This document shows positions 6,600 through 12,826 of a stretch of 12,826 nucleotides of DNA, one piece after another; position 1 is the first letter of the stretch; every line of letters starts with the position of its first letter. A model generated the notes under the pieces. That model was not told where the DNA came from. It was given only the letters and a program-made list of their open reading frames with translations, and ran no database searches. The position numbers and the translations under genes are program-made. Source of the DNA: CAZCRE01 sp964501075 (GTDB lineage: Archaea > Thermoproteota > Bathyarchaeia > Bathyarchaeales > Bathycorpusculaceae); contig CAZCRE010000038.1 of the NCBI GenBank assembly GCA_964501075.1, positions 1-12,826 of the forward strand, given 5' to 3'.

Positions 6600-8279
6600 A
6601 TGTTTGACAAGAACAGGTTAGACGAGATCCGCAAACAGAAAGAAAGATGGGAAAAGGAAACAGTTGCCAGAAGCTTTGACAAGCTCCCTGAAAGGAGCGA
6701 GATAGCAACAAGCTCCAGCATCCAAGTCAAACGACTTTGCACTCCAGCAGATCTTGCAGAGTCGGACTATCTGAAAGACTTGGGGTTTCCAGGCGAGTAC
6801 CCGTTTACCCGAGGCGTTTACCCGACCATGCACCGAGGACGCTTCTGGACCATGCGGCAGTACGCTGGCTTTGGAACGGCTGAACAAACGAATCGACGTT
6901 TCAAGTACTTGTTAGAGCATGGACAAACCGGCTTGAGTGTAGCTTTTGACTTTCCAACCCAAGTGGGCTATGACTGCGATCACCCATTGGCTTTAGGTGA
7001 GGTTGGCAAAGTAGGCGTCAGCGCGAGTACACTGCGTGATGTGGAAGTTTTGTTTGATGGGATTCCTTTGGACAAGGTTACGACTTCAATGACTATTAAT
7101 GCCCCAGCCAATGTTTTGCTTGCCATGTATGCGGCTGTTGGACAAAAACAGGGAGCTAATCAGTCTCGGCTCGGAGGCACAGTTCAGAACGACGTTTTAA
7201 AAGAGTACGTGGCTAGGGGCATGTACATTTTTCCGCCGAAGCCTTCCATGCGCATGGTAACAGACATCTTTGAATATTGCAGCCAGAACATGCCGCAGTG
7301 GAACACGATCAGCATAAGCGGTTATCACATTCGCGAGGCTGGCTCCACAGCCGTTCAAGAAGTGGCATTTACGTTTGCCAATGCAATCGCTTACGTGCAG
7401 GCTGCCATTGACAGGGGTCTAGATCTAGACAGGTTTGCAGGCAGGTTGTCGTTCTTTTTTGCTGCACACAACAACTTCCTAGAGGAGATCGCCAAGTTCA
7501 GAGCCGCCCGACGGTTGTGGGCACGGATCATGCGAGAACGCTTCAAGACCAAGAATCCTAGCTCGTGGATGCTTCGTTTTCACACGCAAACGTCTGGAGT
7601 CTCACTTACGGCCCAACAACCCTATAATAACGTTGTCCGCGTCACTTTGCAGGCTTTGATGGCTGTCTTGGGTGGCACTCAGTCTTTGCACACGAACTCG
7701 TTTGATGAGGCGTATGCCTTGCCCAGTGAGGAAGCTGTCACCGTTGCGCTTCGAACTCAACAGATAATTGCCTACGAGAGCGGAGTGGTCGATAGTGTTG
7801 ATCCGCTTGCAGGCTCCTATTACATTGAATACATGACGAATGAAATCGAGGAAAAATCAGAGAAGTACATAGAGCAGATTGATGGCATGGGCGGAGCTGT
7901 CGCGTCTATCGAGAAGGGGTTTATGCAACGAGAGATTACCGAGAGTGCTTATCGCTTTCAGAAGGAAGTTGAAGCAAAGAAACGCGTTGTCGTCGGCGTA
8001 AACGATTTCAAGAGTGAGGAGGAAGCCCCGATAAAGCTTCTCCAAATAGACCCATCAGTTGAAAAGAAGCTTGTCGAGCAATTGAAGGAGATCAAGAGGC
8101 AGAGAAACCAAGCCAGAGTCAATGAGGCTTTGAGCAGGCTGAGGAGAGGAGCTGAGCAGGAAAACGTGAATCTGATGCCCCTCATACTTGAAGCGGTACG
8201 AGAATACGCGACACTGGGCGAAATATGCGGCATTCTGCGCGACGTGTTTGGCGAGTACAAGCCGCCTTCAATCTTCTAA
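6600..8279 (+). CDS. Methylmalonyl-CoA mutase, catalytic (large) subunit without B12-binding domain
   Basis: This 559-residue TIM-barrel subunit interconverts (R)-methylmalonyl-CoA and succinyl-CoA using adenosylcobalamin. Residues equivalent to those that contact substrate in the Propionibacterium enzyme are present: Tyr88 in RQYAGF (Tyr89 there), Arg206 in KEYVARG (Arg207), and Tyr242-His243 in ISGYHIREAG (Tyr243-His244). Isobutyryl-CoA mutases have Phe and Gln at the first two positions, so methylmalonyl-CoA is the likely substrate. The chain stops after IFGEYKPPSIF-type linker sequence and has no DxHxxG cobalamin domain, so a separate small B12-binding subunit must be encoded elsewhere. 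The MeaB chaperone and the epimerase are not in the window either. ATG at 6600 is preferred over GTG at 6588 because AGGTG lies nine bases before it. Its stop overlaps that of the biotin carrier gene by four bases on the other strand. Confidence 0.95.
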   Translation: MFDKNRLDEIRKQKERWEKETVARSFDKLPERSEIATSSSIQVKRLCTPADLAESDYLKDLGFPGEYPFTRGVYPTMHRGRFWTMRQYAGFGTAEQTNRRFKYLLEHGQTGLSVAFDFPTQVGYDCDHPLALGEVGKVGVSASTLRDVEVLFDGIPLDKVTTSMTINAPANVLLAMYAAVGQKQGANQSRLGGTVQNDVLKEYVARGMYIFPPKPSMRMVTDIFEYCSQNMPQWNTISISGYHIREAGSTAVQEVAFTFANAIAYVQAAIDRGLDLDRFAGRLSFFFAAHNNFLEEIAKFRAARRLWARIMRERFKTKNPSSWMLRFHTQTSGVSLTAQQPYNNVVRVTLQALMAVLGGTQSLHTNSFDEAYALPSEEAVTVALRTQQIIAYESGVVDSVDPLAGSYYIEYMTNEIEEKSEKYIEQIDGMGGAVASIEKGFMQREITESAYRFQKEVEAKKRVVVGVNDFKSEEEAPIKLLQIDPSVEKKLVEQLKEIKRQRNQARVNEALSRLRRGAEQENVNLMPLILEAVREYATLGEICGILRDVFGEYKPPSIF

Positions 8280-8827
8280 CCTATTACAAATAGGACGTCG
8301 CCTTCATTCACAGGCGAACCCTCAGAAACGTTCACTTCCTTTATCACACCAGCTTTTGACGCGTTGATTTCGTTTTCCATTTTCATGGCTTCGATGATGC
8401 AGAGCACTTGATTAGCTTTGACTTGATCGCCTTTCTCGACTTTGACTGACACTATTTTGCCTGTCATCGGCGCTGTCACAGAACCCTCCGCGAATTGGTT
8501 TTTAGCGATTCTTCTCGTAGGCGTTATGAGCGCTGGTTCAGAGGCAGTCAATGCTGTTTTCTGGGGTGAGGTTTTGACTTCAGCTTTGAATGTGGCTTCT
8601 TCAACTTCTATCTGGAAGGTTTTTGCGAGATCAGTCTTGGGCACGTGCACTTGGTAAGTTTTGTCGGCAATTCTTATTGGAAAGCGTTCCTGCAGGTTAG
8701 TTTTGTCGGTTTGCAGTTCCACGCTTATGGATTTATCATTTACCTTGACAGTGAAGCTTCTCTCGTTGTTTCTTGTTATTTCGATTTTTTGAGGTTTTCC
8801 ATCTATGAGGATTTCGTAAGTCTGCAT
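8276..8827 (-). CDS. Biotin carboxyl carrier protein (1.3S/PycB-carrier type)
   Basis: This 183-residue protein has a C-terminal biotinyl domain (about 112-183) with EAMKMEN, in which Lys149 is the biotin attachment site. The preceding VTAPMTGKIVSVKVEKGDQV and the closing SPVNEGDVLFVIG are standard for the fold. The first 85 residues (YEILIDGKPQKIEI ... HVPKTDLAKTFQIEV) form beta-rich repeats of the kind seen ahead of carriers in archaeal and clostridial acyl-CoA carboxylases, and a Pro/Ala/Thr linker joins the parts. It carries CO2 between active sites. Its ATG is two bases after the stop of the 5S-like carboxyltransferase gene, so the two are almost certainly co-transcribed and work together. 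It could also serve the PccB-like subunit encoded 2.8 kb away. Confidence 0.95.
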   Translation of the reverse strand: MQTYEILIDGKPQKIEITRNNERSFTVKVNDKSISVELQTDKTNLQERFPIRIADKTYQVHVPKTDLAKTFQIEVEEATFKAEVKTSPQKTALTASEPALITPTRRIAKNQFAEGSVTAPMTGKIVSVKVEKGDQVKANQVLCIIEAMKMENEINASKAGVIKEVNVSEGSPVNEGDVLFVIG

Positions 8828-8829
8828 GA

Positions 8830-10374
8830 TTATGCACCATATTCGGCTAGACTCTGTCTGCCTGCCAGGACCCAGTTTGAAGTACTATCTTTCTTCTTAG
8901 CGAATGTGAGCGCTCTAACATTGCTTGAACTATTGGAACAAAGTGCTACAGCAACAGCGATGGCAGCAACCTGTTCAAGCTCGGCGACTCGCTCAGGCAT
9001 GATTCCGCTTCGAGCATCTTCCCTTTTTGCTTTGCGCTTTTTGAAAAACTCCAAGGCTATCTGTGGGAAAAGGACATATGTTATTTCATCTTCTTCTGTT
9101 TCGATGTAAGGCTTTACGTCTTCAGGAATCTTGCCCAACGCTGGTTCAAGAAGGTCAGCCGGGCGTCCTGTCATAGGTTGCTCGTCTCCGATGATTTCCT
9201 TCTTTATTTTCGGGTCGATTTGGGCTGGGGGTTTCCCATATAGGCCTTTAGCATAGTCTTTGATTTCCTTGGGAATCATGCTGTAACGCTTGCCAGAAAG
9301 GACATTCATCACTGCTTGTATGCCGACGAGTTGGCTGGTTGGCGTTACGAGTGGTGGGTAACCAAGTTCTTTTCTCACTTTGGGGACTTCTTCCAAGACC
9401 TCGGCCAGCCGATTCTCAGCTTTTTGCTCACGGAGCTGGCTCAGTAGGTTGCTGAACATCCCGCCTGGGATTTGGTGCACAACTATCGATGCGTCAATGC
9501 GCTCGGCTTTTGGATCGATAAGCTTCAGTGGGTCGTAGTATTTTTCGCGTAGTTCTCTGAAGTAGCGGGTTATCTCGCTTAACAGTGCAAGGTTCAATCC
9601 CGTATCGTATAGTGTGCCTTTGAGTGCGGCGACGACTGACTCAACTGGCGGCTGGGATGTGCCCCATGCAAAAGGTGAAAAAGCGGTGTCCAGTATGTCC
9701 ACGCCTGCCTCGCATGCGCGGTAATATGTCATCATGACCATGCCGCTGGTGCTGTGAGAGTGCAAGTGCACGGGGAGACCGACTTCCTTTTTTAGAGCGG
9801 TTACGAGTTCGTAGGCTGGTTCTGGTGCAAGCATGCCTGCCATGTCCTTTATGCAGATGCTGTCACAATTCAAGGCGGCTAATTCTTTTGCAAACTTGGC
9901 GAAGTGCTCAACAGTGTGAACTGGACTGATAGTGTAGCAGATGGTTCCTTGTGCGTGTTTGTCGCATTTCTTGACTGTTTTGATGGCGACTTCCATGTTG
10001 CGTATGTCGTTCAAAGCGTCGAATACTCGGAAAATGTCTATGCCGTTTACGGCTGCTCTTTCAACGAATTTGATGAGAACGTCGTCGGGATAGTTGCGGT
10101 AGCCCACTACGTTTTGGCCCCGCAGGAGCATCTGGAGGGGTGTGCGTTTGACGTGTTTCTTTAGTTGGCGAATGCGCTCCCAAGGATCTTCGGCCAGGTA
10201 GCGTATTGCCACGTCAAAGGTTGCTCCGCCCCAAGCTTCTAGGGAGAAGAAGCCGACTTGGTCCATTTTTTCGGCTATTTTGAGCATGGATTCGGTGCTC
10301 ATCCGCGTGGCCATCAGTGATTGATGTGCGTCTCGGAATGTCGTGTCGGTAATCTTGACTGGTTTGTGGGACAG
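8830..10374 (-). CDS. Pyruvate/oxaloacetate carboxyltransferase (PycB/OadA/transcarboxylase-5S type), CTG start
   Basis: This protein of about 514 residues has an HMG-CoA-lyase-like TIM barrel that moves CO2 between biotin and pyruvate/oxaloacetate, followed by the PYC/OADA association domain. Metal and catalytic residues are Asp15 in TFRDAHQS, Lys176 in CIKDMAG (the Lys carbamylated in homologues), and His205 and His207 in HLHSHSTSG. The first ATG is at 10314, but translation from there would lose Asp15. The frame upstream reads SHKPVKITDTTFRDAHQSL, exactly the family N-terminus. The only initiation-like codon before the in-frame TAG is CTG at 10374, with AGGTGAT five bases ahead of it. The last 60 residues carry an Ala/Val-rich helix, a Ser-rich stretch and a NWVLAGR tail. 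There is no biotin domain in this chain; the carrier gene follows after two bases. Pyruvate carboxylase, oxaloacetate decarboxylase and transcarboxylase roles are all compatible with this subunit. Confidence 0.92.
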   Translation of the reverse strand: MSHKPVKITDTTFRDAHQSLMATRMSTESMLKIAEKMDQVGFFSLEAWGGATFDVAIRYLAEDPWERIRQLKKHVKRTPLQMLLRGQNVVGYRNYPDDVLIKFVERAAVNGIDIFRVFDALNDIRNMEVAIKTVKKCDKHAQGTICYTISPVHTVEHFAKFAKELAALNCDSICIKDMAGMLAPEPAYELVTALKKEVGLPVHLHSHSTSGMVMMTYYRACEAGVDILDTAFSPFAWGTSQPPVESVVAALKGTLYDTGLNLALLSEITRYFRELREKYYDPLKLIDPKAERIDASIVVHQIPGGMFSNLLSQLREQKAENRLAEVLEEVPKVRKELGYPPLVTPTSQLVGIQAVMNVLSGKRYSMIPKEIKDYAKGLYGKPPAQIDPKIKKEIIGDEQPMTGRPADLLEPALGKIPEDVKPYIETEEDEITYVLFPQIALEFFKKRKAKREDARSGIMPERVAELEQVAAIAVAVALCSNSSSNVRALTFAKKKDSTSNWVLAGRQSLAEYGA

Positions 10375-10379
10375 AGCCT

Positions 10380-10386
10380 ATCACCT
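10380..10386 (-). promoter_or_regulatory. Strong Shine-Dalgarno site for the CTG start of the 5S-like gene
   Basis: The minus strand reads AGGTGAT, complementary to the archaeal 16S rRNA 3' end over all seven bases. It is separated by five bases from CTG at 10374. No other start codon lies at a suitable distance, and the ATG at 10314 is 65 bases further on. A TATA-like ATTAATATT on the minus strand (10431-10439) lies about 60 bp before the CTG. Confidence 0.7.
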
Positions 10387-10477
10387 ATCTGTAAATGAGC
10401 TAAATCAGAAATTGGAAAGTGATGACTGGCAATATTAATCTGTTTAGGTGCGGATTCTCTTGGAACATCATGACTTG

Positions 10478-10828
10478 CTAGAATAGGATCTTGCTGCTTA
10501 TCTTGACTCTGTTGTTCTCGATGGGCACTCCCTCTTCCACCAGAAGCCTTTTTCTGGATTCGGCTCCCCTCTTTTCTCCTCCAAAGGTGCCATCGGACTT
10601 TACGACGCGGTGACAAGGGACGACAGGCGCGAGCGGATTCTTGTGCAAGGCATTGCCAGCAGCCCGATAGGCATTTGGTTTGCCAATCTTTTCTGCTATT
10701 CGCTTGTACGTGCTGACTTTGCCCTTTGGGATCTTGAACGTGGCAACTAAGATGTCTTTTTCAAATTTCGTCTTATCGCTCAAACGGTTTATGACGTCTT
10801 TTTCTGTTCTGATCTCATCGATCTTCAT
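10478..10828 (-). CDS. ogt: O6-alkylguanine-DNA alkyltransferase (MGMT/Ogt), short form
   Basis: This 116-residue suicide DNA-repair protein takes alkyl groups from O6 of guanine onto a cysteine. The acceptor motif PCHRVV (Cys72) is intact, so it is a true transferase and not an alkyltransferase-like protein, which would have Trp there. VSTYKRIAEKIGKPNAYRAAGNALHKNP is the helix-turn-helix and Asn-hinge region that flips the base; GTFGGEKRGAESRKRLLVEEG closes the domain. The N-terminal domain of bacterial Ada/Ogt is mostly absent, giving a compact form. ATG at 10828 is preferred on length. ATG at 10864 and GTG at 10891 are in frame. GGTAATAAAC on the minus strand at 10873-10882 would suit as TATA box for 10828. 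It lies upstream of the 5S-like gene on the same strand but 103 bp apart. Confidence 0.9.
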   Translation of the reverse strand: MKIDEIRTEKDVINRLSDKTKFEKDILVATFKIPKGKVSTYKRIAEKIGKPNAYRAAGNALHKNPLAPVVPCHRVVKSDGTFGGEKRGAESRKRLLVEEGVPIENNRVKISSKILF

Positions 10829-11013
10829 TAGGCTCAACTCTCGAACATGTACTCGGAAGTTCATTCTTCTGTGTTTATTACCTTTTCTCACGTTTCAGTT
10901 CTATGCAAGCAGAGCACGGCTGAGACACGTGACTATGCATCAAGAGTCCAATGCGAGAGTCTTCCAAAAGCAATAAGAACCAAGAATTGGGATTAGTTCG
11001 ACGGTGTTAGTGG

Positions 11014-11547
11014 TTGCCTGAAGGGCTGAATGTCAACCTCAGAATAATTGAGAAGGAAGATCTGCCAGTGTTGCTGGAATGGGACAACAACCCTGAGTTT
11101 ATGGGCGAATATGAACCGTTCAAGCAGGAGACAAGAACGGAGTTGGAGAGGATTTACGATAATCTCCAAGATGCGCAGTGGTTTTTCGTAGAGAAGAAAG
11201 ATGGAACAAGGATCGGCTACATAGCTCACTTTCTATCAGCTGGAGAGACAGAGCTTGGATACTTCATTGTACCAAGTGAAAGAAGCAAGGGCTATGTCAC
11301 TGAAGCCATCAGGATAATGGTTGACTACTTGTTCCTCTCAAAAGAAATCGTGAGGATTCAAGCAAAGGCGGACCCGGAAAACATAGCATCATGGAAAGCT
11401 CTTGAAAAAGCTGGATTCAAAAAAGAAGGCGTCCTGAGAAAAACCTTCCACTGCAGAGGAAAATGGAGAGACGACTGCATGTACAGCATTCTCCGAGAGG
11501 AATGGAAAGAACCAAGAATACTGACAAAACATTCTTCGACGAGGTAA
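11014..11547 (+). CDS. GNAT acetyltransferase, RimJ/RimL-like
   Basis: This 177-residue acetyl-CoA-dependent N-acetyltransferase belongs to the RimJ/RimL group that modifies protein N-termini or small amines. LGYFIVPSERSKGYVTEAI (about 81-99) holds strand beta4 and the pyrophosphate-binding loop RSKGYV, and NIASWKALEKAGFKKEGVLR (about 123-142) is the hallmark C-terminal region. The start is TTG at 11014. A TAG lies six bases before it in frame, so nothing longer is possible, and GGTG about eight bases upstream (11003-11006) may serve as the ribosome site. It is the only plus-strand gene between the 5S-like and PccB-like genes and splits them into separate transcription units. The substrate is unknown. 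Confidence 0.87.
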   Translation: MPEGLNVNLRIIEKEDLPVLLEWDNNPEFMGEYEPFKQETRTELERIYDNLQDAQWFFVEKKDGTRIGYIAHFLSAGETELGYFIVPSERSKGYVTEAIRIMVDYLFLSKEIVRIQAKADPENIASWKALEKAGFKKEGVLRKTFHCRGKWRDDCMYSILREEWKEPRILTKHSSTR

Positions 11548-11596
11548 ATCAAGGATTCTGTTTGTTATTAATGCGCGCGTCTTGATCCGTCTGGGC

Positions 11597-12826
11597 TTAC
11601 AGTGGTAGGTTTGAGTGTTTTCTTGATGGTCTTTGTTCGCGTTTTGTCGCCAAGCTTTCCAAAGCGCTGATCAGTTTTGGTCTTGTGTGGGCTGGCTCTA
11701 TGACTTCGTCTATGTAGCCTTTTTGTGCTGTTATGTAGGGTGACGCGAATTTTTGGCGATACTCGGCTACGAGTTCTTCGTGTTTCTTTTTTGGATCTTT
11801 GGCTTCTTGGATTTCCTTGCGGAATATGATGTTTATCGCTCCATGTGGTCCCATGACGGCGATTTCGGCCGTAGGCCAAGCGTAGTTAATGTCGGCACCG
11901 CTGTGCTTTGACCCCATAACGTCGTAGGCTCCACCGTAATCCTTGCGCAGTATGACTGTGACCTTTGGCACAGTTGCCTCGCAGTAAGCATAAAGCAGTT
12001 TTGAGCCGTGTTTGATTATGCCACCGTGTTCTTGGTCTACGCCTGGCAGAAATCCCGGTACATCCACAAATGTGATAATTGGAATGTTGAAGGCATCGCA
12101 GAAGCGTATGAATCTTCCTGCTTTCATTGAACTGTTTATGTCAAGTGCTCCTGCGTAGTGCTTAGGCTGGTTCGCTACTATGCCTATGACCTTGCCGTTT
12201 AGCCTTGCAAATCCGACCACTATGTTCTGTGCCCAGAGGGGCTGAACTTCGAGGAAATCCCCGTTATCAACTAGGCGAAGCATGATTTCCTTGACGTCGT
12301 AGGGTTTGTCAGGGTCGTCTGGGATTATCTTGGCTATGGTTTCGTCTGTTCGGTTAGGATCGTCCGTTGGTTCTATGGATGGTGGGTCTTCAAGGTAGTT
12401 GCTTGGCAAGTAGCTCAGAAGCTTCTTCATAATCTCGATGCACTGTCTTTCATCCTTTGCGATGAAGTGGGCTACGCCGCTGGTTTGGCTGTGGATCATG
12501 GCTCCGCCGAGTTCCTCGAAACTTACTTCCTGTCCTAGGACGGTTTTGACGACGTCTGGGCCTGTGATGAACATGTGGCTTGTCTTATCGACCATGATTA
12601 TGAAGTCCGTCAATGCTGGCGAGTACACGGCTCCACCTGCGCATGGACCCATCACTGCAGATATCTGTGGCACAACGCCCGAGCTTATGACGTTCCGAAA
12701 GAAAATGTCTCCGTAGCCGCCGAGACTAGCAACGCCTTCCTGTATTCGTGCACCGCCACTGTCGTTTAAGCCTATTACTGGCGCACCTGTTTTCAAGGCT
12801 AGGTCCATTAGTTTGCAGACTTTTTT
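11597..12826 (-). CDS. Acyl-CoA carboxyltransferase beta subunit (PccB / transcarboxylase-12S / MmdA type), N-terminus cut off
   Basis: The C-terminal 409 or so residues of a crotonase-fold carboxyltransferase of usual length about 515-530; the frame runs off the window edge (KVCKLMDLALKTGAPVIGL). It transfers CO2 between biotin and an acyl-CoA. Both oxyanion-hole Gly pairs are visible, in NDSGGARIQEGV and YGGAYDVMGSKHSGAD. The Asp in GGAYDVMG corresponds to Asp422 of Streptomyces PccB, where acetyl-CoA-preferring homologues have Ile, so propionyl/methylmalonyl-CoA is the likely substrate. It ends in RPSRKHSNLPL, the normal family terminus, so it is complete at this end. Together with the nearby carrier, 5S-like subunit and mutase it belongs to a methylmalonyl-CoA module. 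Propionyl-CoA carboxylase, methylmalonyl-CoA decarboxylase and transcarboxylase share this subunit and are not separable by it alone. Confidence 0.95.
   Translation of the reverse strand, partial: KKVCKLMDLALKTGAPVIGLNDSGGARIQEGVASLGGYGDIFFRNVISSGVVPQISAVMGPCAGGAVYSPALTDFIIMVDKTSHMFITGPDVVKTVLGQEVSFEELGGAMIHSQTSGVAHFIAKDERQCIEIMKKLLSYLPSNYLEDPPSIEPTDDPNRTDETIAKIIPDDPDKPYDVKEIMLRLVDNGDFLEVQPLWAQNIVVGFARLNGKVIGIVANQPKHYAGALDINSSMKAGRFIRFCDAFNIPIITFVDVPGFLPGVDQEHGGIIKHGSKLLYAYCEATVPKVTVILRKDYGGAYDVMGSKHSGADINYAWPTAEIAVMGPHGAINIIFRKEIQEAKDPKKKHEELVAEYRQKFASPYITAQKGYIDEVIEPAHTRPKLISALESLATKREQRPSRKHSNLPL

Noticed and set aside
10314..10616. Minus-strand 100-codon open frame rich in Arg/Ser/His
   Set aside because: It overlaps the MGMT gene in another frame, crosses the non-coding promoter region of the 5S-like gene, and has no recognisable composition or motif.
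11545..11600. ATCAAG...CTTGAT inverted repeat between the convergent acetyltransferase and PccB-like genes as a terminator hairpin
   Set aside because: A six-base stem with a loop of over 20 bases is too weak and could easily be chance.
11568..11879. Minus-strand open frame of very basic composition (many Arg, Thr, Lys)
   Set aside because: It is an alternate frame of the well-conserved PccB-like gene. The basic composition comes from codon structure.

Overview
The window reads as ordinary protein-coding chromosome of an archaeon. AT-rich TATA-like boxes lie about 25-45 bp ahead of several genes, Shine-Dalgarno sites are of the GGTGAT type, starts are a mix of ATG, GTG, TTG and one apparent CTG, and the gene families (split ABC-2 exporter, stand-alone methylmalonyl-CoA mutase large subunit, separate biotin carrier, MoaD/SAMP-like protein) are archaeal in style. 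A TACK-type lineage such as Bathyarchaeia would fit, but the sequence alone does not settle the taxon. No insertion sequence, phage gene, CRISPR array or toxin-antitoxin pair was seen.

Layout from left to right. Bases 1-18 look like the 3' end, with encoded CCA, of a tRNA on the + strand. Bases 40-1123 hold two adjacent minus-strand flavodoxin-fold genes: an iron-sulfur-flavoprotein-like reductase and a WrbA/flavodoxin-like protein. Bases 1124-1393 are non-coding and contain a long imperfect inverted repeat. Bases 1394-2216 are a broken GNAT acetyltransferase gene with a frameshift and no normal start codon. Bases 2308-3405 are an M24 Xaa-Pro peptidase. Divergent from it, 3540-6191 is a three-gene ABC-2 exporter operon with overlapping reading frames. 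A MoaD/ThiS/SAMP-like gene (6188-6487, minus) meets the operon tail to tail.

The right half is a carbon-metabolism block: methylmalonyl-CoA mutase catalytic subunit (6600-8279, plus), a biotin carrier protein (8276-8827, minus), an OadA/PycB/5S-type carboxyltransferase (8830-10374, minus), an O6-alkylguanine-DNA alkyltransferase (10478-10828, minus), a RimJ/RimL-like acetyltransferase (11014-11547, plus), and a PccB/12S-type acyl-CoA carboxyltransferase (11597 to the window edge, minus).

The most interesting reading is that the 12S-like, 5S-like and 1.3S-like proteins together match the three parts of methylmalonyl-CoA:pyruvate transcarboxylase, the enzyme of the Wood-Werkman propionate cycle, and they sit beside methylmalonyl-CoA mutase. 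No biotin carboxylase is visible here. The alternative is ordinary propionyl-CoA carboxylase and pyruvate carboxylase sharing one carrier, with a biotin carboxylase elsewhere. The second notable point is that the 5S-like gene appears to start at CTG: a strong Shine-Dalgarno site and the essential metal-binding Asp both lie upstream of the first ATG.
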